DNA of 64,000 nucleotides from Solirubrobacter deserti. GTDB taxonomy: Bacteria; Actinomycetota; Thermoleophilia; Solirubrobacterales; Solirubrobacteraceae. Under the pieces are notes generated by a model. The model saw nothing but the letters and a program-made list of their open reading frames with translations. It made no database searches and was not told the DNA's origin. This document shows positions 27,509-40,194 of the stretch, piece by piece (within the stretch, counting starts at the first letter, position 1; each line of letters begins with the position of its first letter). The DNA lies in the NCBI RefSeq assembly GCF_003344625.1, contig NZ_QPKJ02000003.1, forward strand, positions 62,001 through 126,000, given 5' to 3'. Made by a program: the position numbers and the translations under genes.

Positions 27509-27723
27509 TGGATCTCGTAGTCCTCGATGAGCGGGTTGGCCAGGAGCTTCTCGCACATCGCCGGCACCTGCGCGGGGTCCTCGACGTCCAGCTCGACCAG
27601 CCGGCCGACGTGGACGTTCGACACGCCTTCGAAGCCGAGCGCCGGCAGCGCCCGTTCGACGGTCTGCCCCTGCGGGTCGAGAATGCCCGCCTTGGGCCGG
27701 ATCAGCACGCGGACGCGGCTCAC
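27505..27723 (-). CDS. purS: FGAM synthase subunit PurS
   Basis: A 72-residue subunit that bridges PurQ and PurL. 'ILDPQGQTVERALPALGF' and 'DVEDPAQVPAMCEKLLANPLIEDY' (parts shown) are the family pattern. GTG 27723 overlaps the purC stop and its own stop overlaps purQ, both as GTGA. Length is normal for PurS (~80). Confidence 0.96.
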   Translation of the reverse strand: MSRVRVLIRPKAGILDPQGQTVERALPALGFEGVSNVHVGRLVELDVEDPAQVPAMCEKLLANPLIEDYEIQ

Positions 27724-28586
27724 GAGACCCGGTCCAGCCACGCGCCGAACGACTCGCCCGAGAGCCGCTCGTAGGCCGTCACGTACCGCTCGCGGGTCTG
27801 CTCGACGATGTCCTGCGGGATCTCCGGCGCGGGCGGGTTCTTGTCCCAGCCGCTGTTGGTCGCCCAGTCCCGCACGAACTGCTTGTCGAACGACGGCTGG
27901 CCCCTGCCGATCTCGTAGGAGTCGGCCGGCCAGAAGCGCGAGGAGTCCGGCGTGCAGACCTCGTCGCCCAGCGTGAGGACGCCGTTGGCGTCCAGCCCGA
28001 ACTCGAACTTGGTGTCGGCGAGGATCACGCCCCGCTCGCGCGCGTGCTCGGCCACGGCCTTGTAGACCGCGATCGACACCTCGCGCACCTGCGCGGCGAG
28101 CTCCTCGCTCCCGAGCAGCTTCACGGTCTCGTCGAAGTCGATCGCCTCGTCGTGGCCCTCTTCGGCCTTGGTCGACGGCGTGTAGATCGGCTCGGGGAAC
28201 TGCTGGGACTCCTGCAGGCCCTCGGGCAGCGAGATGCCCGAGATCGCGCCCGTGGCCTTGTAGTCCTTCCAGCCCGAGCCCGTGATGTAGCCGCGCACGA
28301 TGCACTCCACCGGAAGCATCTTCAGGTTGCGCACGCGCAGGCCGCGGCCGCGGAACTCAGCCGGTACCCCGTCCGTCGCGCTCAGGAAGTGGTTGGGGAC
28401 GATGTCCTTCGTCAACCCGAACCAGAGCACCGACAGGCCCGTGAGGACCTTGCCCTTGTCGGGGATCGGCGTCGGGTGGACGGCGTCGTAAGTGGAGATC
28501 CGGTCGGAGGCGACCATCAGCAGGTCGTCCCCGAGGTCGTACATGTCACGGACCTTGCCCGAATGCAGCAGCGGCAGCGATGTCAC
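27720..28586 (-). CDS. purC: SAICAR synthetase
   Basis: Condenses CAIR with aspartate in purine synthesis. The 288 residues carry LLHSGKVRDMYDLGDD, SDRISTYDAVHPTPIPDKG, VRGYITGSGWKDY and ADTKFEFG. GTG 28586 is preferred over TTG 28592 because a TAGGCT box (28595-28600 on the minus strand) lies 8 bases before it, as in the other leaderless genes here. It heads the purCSQL run; purL, not purM, follows. Confidence 0.95.
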   Translation of the reverse strand: MTSLPLLHSGKVRDMYDLGDDLLMVASDRISTYDAVHPTPIPDKGKVLTGLSVLWFGLTKDIVPNHFLSATDGVPAEFRGRGLRVRNLKMLPVECIVRGYITGSGWKDYKATGAISGISLPEGLQESQQFPEPIYTPSTKAEEGHDEAIDFDETVKLLGSEELAAQVREVSIAVYKAVAEHARERGVILADTKFEFGLDANGVLTLGDEVCTPDSSRFWPADSYEIGRGQPSFDKQFVRDWATNSGWDKNPPAPEIPQDIVEQTRERYVTAYERLSGESFGAWLDRVS

Positions 28587-28602
28587 GGCCAATCAGCCTA
28601 CT

Positions 28603-29154
28603 TCAGGGCGCGGCGACGGCCTTGTGGAGGCACACCAGGCACTGGTCGAGCGCCTCGTGGCGCGGCATCGACTGCTCGCGCATCAGCGACCACGCCGTGT
28701 ACAGCAGCGCCCACAGCATCGACAGCGTCCACGCCTCCGACAGCGCCGGATCGAGCGTGCCCTCCTCGCGGCCGCGGTGGATGAGCGCGACCAGCTCGCG
28801 GTCGTGCGGCTGCTCGGGCTCGTCCTCCATGTTCCCGATCGCGCCGGTGAACATCACGGTCAGCACGTCGCCGAGCTCGAAGTACTCACGGCACAACCGC
28901 GCCAGCGCGTCCGCGGCCGACCCGTGCGTGAGCTCGGCGCGCGCGGTGGCCTCGCCGACGCGCTCGTTGGCGTAGTCGATCAGCGCGCGCAGCAGGTCGG
29001 CGCGCTCGGCGAAGTAGCGGTGCACCGTCGTGCGGCCCACGCCCGCCGCGCTCGCCACCTCGCCCAGCGACGCGCCCGCGTCGCGGGCGAGCACGGTCAC
29101 CGCCGCGTCGAGGATCGCGCGGCGCGTCCGCGTTCGGGTTCGGCTCTCATTCAC
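28603..29154 (-). CDS. TetR-family transcriptional repressor of the adjacent ABC exporter
   Basis: A 183-residue regulator. Helix-turn-helix region: RRAILDAAVTVLARDAG, then LGEVASAAGVGRTTVHRYF. The C-terminal ligand domain is helical. It is divergent from the ABC exporter gene, with only 36 bases between starts, and an 18-bp palindrome sits between them, so it most likely controls both. GTG 29154; a TATGTT box overlaps the palindrome. Confidence 0.88.
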   Translation of the reverse strand: MNESRTRTRTRRAILDAAVTVLARDAGASLGEVASAAGVGRTTVHRYFAERADLLRALIDYANERVGEATARAELTHGSAADALARLCREYFELGDVLTVMFTGAIGNMEDEPEQPHDRELVALIHRGREEGTLDPALSEAWTLSMLWALLYTAWSLMREQSMPRHEALDQCLVCLHKAVAAP

Positions 29155-29163
29155 TTGCCATAG

Positions 29164-29181
29164 TGGAACATAGCTGTTTCA
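29164..29181. promoter_or_regulatory. TetR operator candidate between TetR and ABC exporter genes
   Basis: TGGAACA-TAGC-TGTTTCA: 7-bp arms with one mismatch. It overlaps the likely -10 regions of both divergent genes (TATGTT on the minus strand, TTCAAT on the plus strand 7 bases before GTG 29191), so one bound repressor could block both. Confidence 0.65.
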
Positions 29182-29190
29182 ATTCGGAGC

Positions 29191-30906
29191 GTGAAAGTTC
29201 TTTGGTCGTTCGCCCGCCCGCATGCTCGCACGCTGGCGCTCGGGCTCCTACTGGCGCTGCTCGGCAGCGCGACCGGGCTTGCCACGCCGCTGGTCACGAA
29301 GTGGGTGCTGGACTCGCTGGGCTCGGGCGATTCCCTGCTCGCCCCGGCCGGCGTGCTGCTCGCGCTGACGCTCGGTGGCTCGCTCGTGTTCCTGCTGCAG
29401 TGGCGGATCCTGGGCGCGATGGGCGAGCGCGTCGTGCTCGGCGCGCGCACGTCGATGATCCGGCGCTACCTGCGGGCGACCGTCCCGGGCCTCACCGCAC
29501 GCCCGAGCGGCGAGCTGGTCACGCGCGTCACCAGCGACACCGTCCTGCTCAGCGAGGCTGCCGCCTCCGCCATCGTCGGGATCATCAACTCCACGGTGAT
29601 GCTGGTCGGCACGCTCGTGCTGATGGGCGTGCTGGACCTGGTCCTGCTCGGCGTGACGATCGTGGCCGTGGTGATCGTGACGCTTTTGTTCGCGCTCGTG
29701 ATGCCGGCCATCGCGAAGGCCAAGACCGAGGCGCAGGAGCACCTGGGGCAGCTCGGCGGCGCGCTGGAAGGGGCGCTGCGCGCGATCAAGACCGTCAAGG
29801 CCAACCGGGCCGAGGACCGCCTGCAGGAGCAGATCGTCGCCAGCGCCGCGACCTCGGCCGAGTACAGCATCCGCGCAGCGCGCAAGGAGGGCCTGGCGTG
29901 GACGATCGCCTGGACCGGCGTGCAGCTGGCGATCATCGTCGTGCTCGCGCTCGGCGCCTGGCGCGTGCAGGACGGGCTGCTCGAGGTCTCGAGCCTGATC
30001 GCGTTCCTGCTCTACGCGTTCAACCTGATGGGGCCGATCATGGAGCTCTCCCAGCAGGTGACGCAGCTGCAGACCGGGCTCGTGGCCGCGGGCCGCATCC
30101 GCGAGATGGACGCGATCGAGATCGAGCCCGAGCTCGCGCCGACCTCGGCCCCCGAGCAGCGCGACGGGCCGATCCTCGCGCTGCACGACGTCGTCGCCGC
30201 CTACGGCCCGGACACCGAGCCCGCCGTGGACGGCGTCAGCCTCACCGTTCCCCGGCGCGGCCACGTCGCGATCGTCGGCCCGTCCGGCGCGGGCAAGACG
30301 TCGCTGTTCAGCCTGATCCTGCGCTTCCTGGAGCCGCAGTCGGGGCGGCTGGAGCTCGACGGGCGCGACTACGCGGGCTGGAGCCACGCCGAGGTCCGCG
30401 ACCGGCTCGCCTACGTGGAGCAGGAGACGCCCGTGGTGCCCGGCACGATCCTCGACAACGTGTTGCTCGGGCGCCCGGACGCCACCCGCGAGGAGGTCGA
30501 AGCGGTGATGGCGCAGGTGCGCCTGGAGCACCTGGATCTGGACGAGTCGCTCTCGGGCACCAACGTCTCCGGCGGCGAGCGCCAGCGGATCGCGGTGGCG
30601 CGGGCGATGCTGCGCGCCCCCGACGTGCTGCTGCTCGACGAGGCCACGGCGCAGGTGGACGCGCTGACCGAGAGCGCGATCGGCGAGGCCATCCAGACCC
30701 GCGCGCAGCAGGGCGCCGTACTCACGATCGCCCACCGGCTGTCGACCGTGATCGACGCCGACACGATCATCGTGCTCGAGGACGGCCGTGTGCGCGCCCA
30801 GGGCACGCACACGGAGCTGCTGCAGTCCGACGAGCTGTACCGCAGCTTCGTCGAGGCGCTACGGATCGATCAGAGCTCGTACGGGAAGTCCGTGATGATC
30901 TCGTAG
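29191..30906 (+). CDS. ABC exporter, fused permease and ATPase (multidrug type)
   Basis: A 571-residue half-transporter that should work as a homodimer. Residues ~1-310 hold six membrane helices of the type-I exporter fold. The ATPase shows Walker A GPSGAGKTS (~363), Q-loop YVEQETP, signature VSGGERQRIA (~462) and Walker B LLLLDEATAQVD. Substrate unknown; the TetR partner suggests drug export. GTG 29191. The last 37 bases overlap the convergent M24 peptidase gene. Confidence 0.93.
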   Translation: MKVLWSFARPHARTLALGLLLALLGSATGLATPLVTKWVLDSLGSGDSLLAPAGVLLALTLGGSLVFLLQWRILGAMGERVVLGARTSMIRRYLRATVPGLTARPSGELVTRVTSDTVLLSEAAASAIVGIINSTVMLVGTLVLMGVLDLVLLGVTIVAVVIVTLLFALVMPAIAKAKTEAQEHLGQLGGALEGALRAIKTVKANRAEDRLQEQIVASAATSAEYSIRAARKEGLAWTIAWTGVQLAIIVVLALGAWRVQDGLLEVSSLIAFLLYAFNLMGPIMELSQQVTQLQTGLVAAGRIREMDAIEIEPELAPTSAPEQRDGPILALHDVVAAYGPDTEPAVDGVSLTVPRRGHVAIVGPSGAGKTSLFSLILRFLEPQSGRLELDGRDYAGWSHAEVRDRLAYVEQETPVVPGTILDNVLLGRPDATREEVEAVMAQVRLEHLDLDESLSGTNVSGGERQRIAVARAMLRAPDVLLLDEATAQVDALTESAIGEAIQTRAQQGAVLTIAHRLSTVIDADTIIVLEDGRVRAQGTHTELLQSDELYRSFVEALRIDQSSYGKSVMIS

Positions 30907-31957
30907 CCGTCCTCGGTGACGAGCACGAGATCCTCCAGGCGGCAGCCGCCGAACCCGCGCCGGTAGCACCCCGGCTCGACGGTGACGACCTCGCCCGCGA
31001 GCAGGTCGTCACCGAGTCGGCCCATGAACGGCCGCTCGTGGACCTCGAGCCCGACGCCGTGGCCGAGCCCGTGGAAGTAGCCGTCCTCGAGCACCGTGCC
31101 CGGCTCCTTGGTCAGCTGGGTGGGATGGCCGGCCTCGACGTACGGCTCGGCGGAGACCTCGAACAGCTTGCGCCCGTTCGCGCCCGCCTTCAGCGCGCCG
31201 TAGACGCGGCGCAGCGAATCCTCGGTGAGCCGGTGGTACTCGGCCAGCTCCTCCGGCGGCGCGCCGCCGCCCGCCACGAACGTGCGCGTCATGTCCGCGT
31301 AGCAGCGCGAGACCTTGTCGCGCGGCCAGATGTCGACCACGACCGGCTCGCCGCGCCCGATCTCGCCCGAGCCCGAGTCGTGTCCGATCGCCGACTGGGC
31401 CCCGTGCGAGACGATCGCGTCGTCGGACAGCTCGCACCCGTGCTCCTCGCACACCGCGGCCATCGCGGCGCGCACCTGTTCGGAGGTGAGCCCGCCGCGT
31501 AGCTCGTGGATGAGCTGCCGCGCGACGCCCATCGCCGCGTCCGCCGCCTTCTGCGCGCGCCGGATGCCCTCCAGCTCGGACGCCGACTTCACGCGCCGGC
31601 GCTGCACGAACTCGTCCTCGTCGACCTCGAGCTCGATCCCCGCCGCCCGGAAGTAGTCGGCGAGGAAGAGCGGGAAGTCCGGTGGGACGCGCGCGGTCTC
31701 GATGTCCAGCTTGCGCGCCGCGCGCAGGCACACCTCGGCCTCGATCGCCAGCCGCTCCCAGCCCTCGGCGATCAGCTCATCCTGGCCGAGCGCCTGCGGG
31801 TCGATCGTCTCGATCCCGTGCGGCGTCACCTTGTGGGCGTCCAGGACCGAGACGGTCGCGGCCCGGCGGCCGTCGTTCTCGAGATAGAGGAACGGGTCGC
31901 CGATGCCGGCGGGGATCTCGTGGAAGAGCGTGGCCGACAGCTCGGGCGCGCCGTAGA

Positions 31958-31973
<16 letters not shown>
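30870..31973 (-). CDS. M24-family metallopeptidase (Xaa-Pro aminopeptidase type) with apparent ATC start
   Basis: About 367 residues: a creatinase-like N-domain and a pita-bread C-domain. Metal ligands are visible in VVDIWPRD (Asp), YADMTRTF (Asp), GLGHGVGLEVHE (His), VVTVEPGCY (Glu) and CRLEDLVLV (Glu). There is no ATG, GTG or TTG near the N-terminus. The sequence GGAGGTGATC, a full complement to the 16S 3' end, is followed after the ideal 7 bases from GGAGG by ATC at 31973, which opens the expected PAVLIYG strand. The gene overlaps the purB 3' end by 16 bases and the ABC gene by 37. Confidence 0.85.
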
Positions 31974-33234
<1,261 letters not shown>

Positions 33235-33238
<4 letters not shown>

Positions 33239-33696
33239 AAGCTCAAGATGCGCGCGGCGAGGGCCGCGGCGTTCTTGGGGTTGTCGACCCCGACGGTGGC
33301 GACCGGCACGCCGGGCGGCATCTGGACGATCGAGAGCAGCGCGTCCAGGCCGCCCGCGACGGTCATCGACGAGGTCAGCGGCACGCCGATCACCGGCAGG
33401 TCGGTGTGGGCGGCGACCACGCCCGGCAGCGCGGCCGCGAGGCCGGCGCCGGCGATGATCACCCGCAGGCCGCGCATGCGCGCGTTCTTGGCGTACTCGG
33501 CCACCATGTCGGGGTCGCGGTGAGCGGACATGACGCGGATCTCGTTGCGGATGCCGCGGTCGGTCAGCTCCTTGGCGGCCTTCTCCATCACCGGCATGTC
33601 GGACTTGGAGCCCATGACGATGCCGACGAGCGGTGCGTCGACCTCCAGGCCCTCGAGCTCGGCGTCGACGTCGGTCTGCGTGGTGGGTTCGGTCAT
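33235..33696 (-). CDS. purE: 5-(carboxyamino)imidazole ribonucleotide mutase
   Basis: A 153-residue class-I PurE-like enzyme that makes [36 protein letters not shown] and [17 protein letters not shown] are the binding motifs. A ~22-residue acidic leader ([20 protein letters not shown]) precedes the fold. Class I needs PurK, which is not in this window. ATG 33696 overlaps the purD stop (ATGA), and the stop overlaps purB. Confidence 0.95.
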
Positions 33697-34880
33697 GCGG
33701 CGATATCTCGTCTGTAGGTCTTGCCAGGGAAGTCGATCTTGTCCGCAGCAGCATATGCGGCGGCTCGGGCGGCCTCGCGGTCCTTGCCGAGCGCGGTGAC
33801 GTTCAGCACCCGCCCGCCGGCGGTGACGATGTGGCCGTTTTCCAGGGCCGTTCCGGCGTGGGTGACCTCGGCGCCGGCGTCCTCGAGCCCGCTGATCACG
33901 TCGCCGGACGAGGAGGTCGCCGGGTACCCGCGCGAGGCGAGCACGACGGTCACGCACGCGCGCTCGTCCCACTCGAGCTCGACGCCCGCCAGCCCGCCGG
34001 GCCGCGTCGCGCGCTCGAACAGGTCGAGGATGTCGCTCTTGAGCCGCGGGAGCACCACCTGCGTCTCCGGATCGCCGAAGCGGACGTTGAACTCGAGCGT
34101 CTTCGGGCCGTCCTCGGTGAGCATCAGGCCCGCGTAGAGCACGCCGTGGAACGGGGTGCCGCGCCGCTTGAGCTCGTCCACCACCGGTTGCAGCACCCGC
34201 ACGCGGACGTCCTCGATCAGCGCGTCGTCGGCGCCCTCGACCGGCGAGTACGCGCCCATCCCGCCCGTGTTGGGGCCCGTGTCACCCTCGCCGATGCGCT
34301 TGAAGTCGCGGGCGGGCGCGAGCGGGAGCGCGTGCTCGCCGTCGCACAGCGCGAGCACGGACAGCTCGGTGCCGAGCAGGAACTCCTCCACGACCACGGG
34401 CACCTCGCCGAAGCGCTGGTCGACGAGCATCTCGGTCAGCGCCGCGCGCGCCTCCGGCTCGTCGGCCGCGATCACGACACCCTTGCCCGCGGCGAGCCCG
34501 TCCGCCTTGATCACCGCCGGGTAGCGCGCGATCGCGCCCAGCCCCGCCTCGACGCTGTGAACGACCGTGTACTCGGCCGTCGGCACGCCCGCGGCGATCA
34601 TCACCTCCTTGGCGTACGCCTTGGACCCCTCGAGTTTCGCGGCGGCCGCGCTCGGCCCGAACACCGGCACCGGGCAGTCGTCGGCGAACCCGGCGACCAG
34701 CGGCGCCTCCGGACCGACGACGACCAGGTCGACGTCCTCCGGCCGCGCCGGCGGCGCATCCTGCGCGATGCCCGCGTTGCCCGGGTCACAGAACACCTCC
34801 GGCTGCTGCGGGGAGCGCTGGAGCGCCCGCACGATGGCGTGCTCGCGGCCGCCGCCGCCGATGACCAAGACGCGCGTCAA
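33693..34880 (-). CDS. purD: Phosphoribosylamine-glycine ligase
   Basis: ATP-grasp enzyme that makes GAR. In 395 residues: [43 protein letters not shown] and [16 protein letters not shown] 34880 is chosen because it overlaps the upstream stop as TTGA and places the GGGGREH motif at the proper distance from the N-terminus. It is second in the GYD-purD-purE-purB-peptidase run. Confidence 0.96.
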   Translation of the reverse strand: MTRVLVIGGGGREHAIVRALQRSPQQPEVFCDPGNAGIAQDAPPARPEDVDLVVVGPEAPLVAGFADDCPVPVFGPSAAAAKLEGSKAYAKEVMIAAGVPTAEYTVVHSVEAGLGAIARYPAVIKADGLAAGKGVVIAADEPEARAALTEMLVDQRFGEVPVVVEEFLLGTELSVLALCDGEHALPLAPARDFKRIGEGDTGPNTGGMGAYSPVEGADDALIEDVRVRVLQPVVDELKRRGTPFHGVLYAGLMLTEDGPKTLEFNVRFGDPETQVVLPRLKSDILDLFERATRPGGLAGVELEWDERACVTVVLASRGYPATSSSGDVISGLEDAGAEVTHAGTALENGHIVTAGGRVLNVTALGKDREAARAAAYAAADKIDFPGKTYRRDIAA

Positions 34881-35158
34881 AGCGCCGCGATGAAGTCGTC
34901 GATCGGGATCGCGATCAGCGTCTCGTAGCGGCCCGAGCCGCGCGACCCGAGCTCCAGCGAGATCCGCGCCATCGTCTTGTCGTCAGGCGCCTCGATCACG
35001 TTCACGAAGTCGAACGAGCCGAGTGTCGCCCACTGCGCCTTGACCTCCGCCCCGAGCTGCTCGACCTCGCGATTGACCTCGCGGATGCGGCTCGGGTTGT
35101 TCTTCACGGTCTGGATCCCCTCCGGTGTGAGCGTCGAGAGCATGATGTAGGTCGGCAC
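34877..35158 (-). CDS. GYD-domain protein heading the purD operon
   Basis: A 93-residue small soluble protein. [19 protein letters not shown] and [20 protein letters not shown] fit the GYD family of dimeric alpha/beta-barrel proteins (function unknown). GTG 35158 has a very good GAGGAGG site 5 bases upstream. Its stop overlaps the purD TTG. The position suggests a role linked to purine flux, but nothing shows it. Confidence 0.88.
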   Translation of the reverse strand: MPTYIMLSTLTPEGIQTVKNNPSRIREVNREVEQLGAEVKAQWATLGSFDFVNVIEAPDDKTMARISLELGSRGSGRYETLIAIPIDDFIAAL

Positions 35159-35220
35159 AGCGTCCTCCTCGATGGGTTCTGTGATCCTTCTACCGAACCT
35201 CCGCCGCCGATGCGGTGTTC

Positions 35221-35889
35221 ATGTCATCGATGCTCCTGCGCTCCACCATCGTGGGTATCGCGGCCGCCGTGCTGGCGGCGGCGCCCGCCTTCGCCCAACC
35301 TCAGCTCGTCGAGCCCCTCAAACCCTGCTACGTCGTGGCGCAGGAGAACCAACGGGAGCTGGTGACCGTCCACGCCGCCGGGTTCACGGCGCTGAGCCGG
35401 GTCGACATCTTCCTGGACGACGTCCTGCAGGACCAGCCGTCGGCGCTGATCGACGGCCACGTCAAGGGCACCGTCCGGGCGCCGTTCGAGGAGGAGGGGA
35501 CGCGGCCGTTCACGCTGCGGATCGCCGAGCACGGCGCGCCCGCCAACACGGTCACGGCGACGACGATGGTGACGCGGCTCGCGGTCGAGCAGACCCCGCA
35601 GCGCGCGTCGACGGCCCAGCGCGTGCGCTTCGAGGGCCGCGGCTTCCTCACCCTGACCACCCCCGTCTACGCCCACTACGTGTTCGCGGGCAAGGCGCGC
35701 AAGACCGTCCGGCTCGGGTTGCCCAAGGGCCCGTGCGGCACGTTCAGCGTGCGCCGCAAGCAGTTCCCGTTCAAGCGCAGCCCGAGCGAGGGCCGCTGGA
35801 CGATCCAGTTCGACCAGCACCCGCAGTACGACCCGAAGGCCGCGGTGCGGGTGCCGATGACGATCAGGGTGCGGCGGACCGCCGGCTAG
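35221..35889 (+). CDS. Secreted protein of unknown function
   Basis: About 222 residues with a signal peptide (LRSTIVGIAAAVLAAAPAFAQ). The mature part is beta-rich, with two Cys (PLKPCYVV and KGPCGTFS) that may pair, and a basic C-terminus (RKQFPFKRSPSEGRWTI). It looks like one or two Ig-like domains. No family recognised. ATG 35221 is chosen; GTG 35215 and ATG 35230 are also in frame. Confidence 0.75.
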   Translation: MSSMLLRSTIVGIAAAVLAAAPAFAQPQLVEPLKPCYVVAQENQRELVTVHAAGFTALSRVDIFLDDVLQDQPSALIDGHVKGTVRAPFEEEGTRPFTLRIAEHGAPANTVTATTMVTRLAVEQTPQRASTAQRVRFEGRGFLTLTTPVYAHYVFAGKARKTVRLGLPKGPCGTFSVRRKQFPFKRSPSEGRWTIQFDQHPQYDPKAAVRVPMTIRVRRTAG

Positions 35890-35900
35890 GAGTCCGCTCC

Positions 35901-38462
<2,562 letters not shown>

Positions 38463-38477
38463 TCGGGCGGTTCCTAA

Positions 38478-38500
38478 ATCTCAGTCGGGTTGACTGAGAT
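38478..38500. promoter_or_regulatory. Palindromic HspR-type operator upstream of clpB
   Basis: ATCTCAGTC-GGGTT-GACTGAGAT: perfect 9-bp arms, 5-base centre. A TAACAT -10-like box overlaps its distal edge on the minus strand. The same element with two mismatches precedes dnaK. It differs from the classical HAIR box (CTTGAGT-N7-ACTCAAG) in sequence and spacing. Confidence 0.75.
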
Positions 38501-38516
38501 GTTAGCCGCCTGGGTC

Positions 38517-38726
38517 CTACGGATCAACCTCGGCGTGCGTGTCGGCATCGAGGATGATGATCGCGCCCGCGGGGCAGGCTCGCGCCGCATTCCGGAGCGC
38601 TTCGTCGGAGCCGGGCGCCACCTGCTCCGCCACGTCTCCTTCGAGGATGAACACATTCGGCGCCACGTGGACGCAATCGCCGTGCCCGAGGCAGGCGGAC
38701 TCGTCGATCTGGGCGATGAGGGTCAT
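38517..38726 (-). CDS. Ferredoxin, [3Fe-4S] type
   Basis: A 69-residue electron carrier. Cys12, Cys18 and Cys51 lie in CLGHGDC and CPAGAI; the second Cys position of a 4Fe-4S motif is His15, the pattern of P450-type 3Fe-4S ferredoxins. ATG 38726 overlaps the reductase stop (ATGA). It is the last gene of the six-gene redox operon. Confidence 0.92.
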   Translation of the reverse strand: MTLIAQIDESACLGHGDCVHVAPNVFILEGDVAEQVAPGSDEALRNAARACPAGAIIILDADTHAEVDP

Positions 38727-39643
38727 GCGGCCTCCTTCAGGTCGCGCCGCGCCTCGCGGACGCGGTGGGGTTCGTTCATGAGGACGACGGCCTTCAGACG
38801 GCCGCTCTGGCTGTACGTCAGGTCGCCGTTGTGGGTCGCGCCGCGCGGGTCGCCGACGCGCTGGATGCGGACGCCGTACTGGTCGGACCACACGAGCGGC
38901 GGCTGCTCGGGCTTGGGCTGCAGGCCGAGCATGCGGCGGGCGGCGTTCTGGCCACCGACCACGGCCGCTTCCCAGTGGGCGCTGCCGGTGACGTCGCCGG
39001 CGTGGAAGACACCGGGCGCGGGGTCGGGTCTCCAGGCGGGCTTCACGCCGACCGCGACGAGGATCGTGTCGGCGTTCAGCGGGCCACTGTTCTGGCCCAG
39101 CCGGAGCTCAACGCCGTGCCGCTCGTGCAGGGCTCTGAGCCGGTCGCCGCCGCCCGGGCCCATCAAGGCGTCGAACGGCCGCGGGTTGAGGTCGACGAGC
39201 GTCGTGCGGATGCCACGCGCGGTCGCGGCGGACGCGACCTCCTGCCCGATCAGGCCGGCGCCGATGATCGCGAGGTGGCGGGTGCTCGTAAGCGCCTCGT
39301 CGAGCGCGATCGCGTCCTGGCGGGTGCGCAACGTGAGCGCGTGCGGGAAGGCGTCGAGCGTGATCGGCTCGGCGCCGGTCGCGATCAGGGCCCGGTCGAA
39401 TTCGAGGTGGTCGAGGCTCGTGACGCGCTGCTGGACGAAGTCGACGTCGTTGTCGCGGTACCAGGCGTCCGGCTTGAAGCGGAGCTCGGGACGCTCGCCC
39501 TTGAGGAAGTCCTTCGACAGCGGCGGGCGGTCGTAGGGCAGCTCGTCGCCGTACATGGCGATCGGGCCGTCGTGGCCGAGCTGGCGCAGGGTCTCGGCGC
39601 AGCGCTGCGCCGCGAGGCCCGCGCCGACGAGGACGATTCTCAT
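38723..39643 (-). CDS. FAD-dependent ferredoxin reductase-like oxidoreductase
   Basis: A 306-residue two-dinucleotide-fold flavoprotein. FAD motif VLVGAGLAAQRCAETLR, NAD(P) motif AIIGAGLIGQEVASAA and the late GVFHAGDVT are all present. It is ~100 residues shorter than most rubredoxin/ferredoxin reductases, mainly in the C-terminal domain. It probably reduces the adjacent ferredoxin. Four-base overlaps link it to both neighbours. Confidence 0.9.
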   Translation of the reverse strand: MRIVLVGAGLAAQRCAETLRQLGHDGPIAMYGDELPYDRPPLSKDFLKGERPELRFKPDAWYRDNDVDFVQQRVTSLDHLEFDRALIATGAEPITLDAFPHALTLRTRQDAIALDEALTSTRHLAIIGAGLIGQEVASAATARGIRTTLVDLNPRPFDALMGPGGGDRLRALHERHGVELRLGQNSGPLNADTILVAVGVKPAWRPDPAPGVFHAGDVTGSAHWEAAVVGGQNAARRMLGLQPKPEQPPLVWSDQYGVRIQRVGDPRGATHNGDLTYSQSGRLKAVVLMNEPHRVREARRDLKEAA

Positions 39644-40194
39644 GCCTTGGCTCCCTTCAGGCGGGGTTTCTTCTGCTTGGTCAGGCGGGCGACCAGCAGC
39701 GCGGCGGCCGGGACCGCGGTGGCGAACATGAACGCGCGCAGCCAGGTGGACTCCGCGTCAGTGCCGGCACCGAGCGTGTGGATCAGGCCGAGCACGTAGA
39801 CCACCGGCGTGGCGCGATGCAGGTTGCGCCAGCGCTTGCCGCCGATCCGGCGGCGGGCGTAGAACGACAGGCCGAGCGCGGCCGCGAGGTAGCCCGCGAT
39901 GATGCCGAGACCGACGTAGACCGGCTTGAAATCGATGAGGAACGGGATCGCGATCCCGGCCAGGCCCGGCTTGAGGAAGCCGTCGCCGAGCAACGCCAGG
40001 CCGTGGACGGCGATCGCGATCAGGCTGGCGAGCGCGGTCTGCTCGTGAATGGCGACCAGCGCGCGGCGACGCTGCGGCGGGCCGCCGAGGCCGGCGGCGA
40101 GGGTGAGGCCGATCAGCACCGAGACGGCGACGGTGACGAGCGCCACCACGCCGGCGGAGCGACTGACGAGCCAGAACTCGTGGCCTTCGGTCAT
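39640..40194 (-). CDS. Ferric-reductase-like transmembrane haem protein
   Basis: A 184-residue membrane protein with about five to six helices. Four His residues in helices (VAIHEQTALASLIAIAVHG; NLHRATPVVYVLGLIHT) are placed to bind two haems, as in YedZ/FRE-type domains. It may carry electrons across the membrane from the ferredoxin/reductase pair. ATG 40194 overlaps the apbE stop. Confidence 0.85.
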   Translation of the reverse strand: MTEGHEFWLVSRSAGVVALVTVAVSVLIGLTLAAGLGGPPQRRRALVAIHEQTALASLIAIAVHGLALLGDGFLKPGLAGIAIPFLIDFKPVYVGLGIIAGYLAAALGLSFYARRRIGGKRWRNLHRATPVVYVLGLIHTLGAGTDAESTWLRAFMFATAVPAAALLVARLTKQKKPRLKGAKA

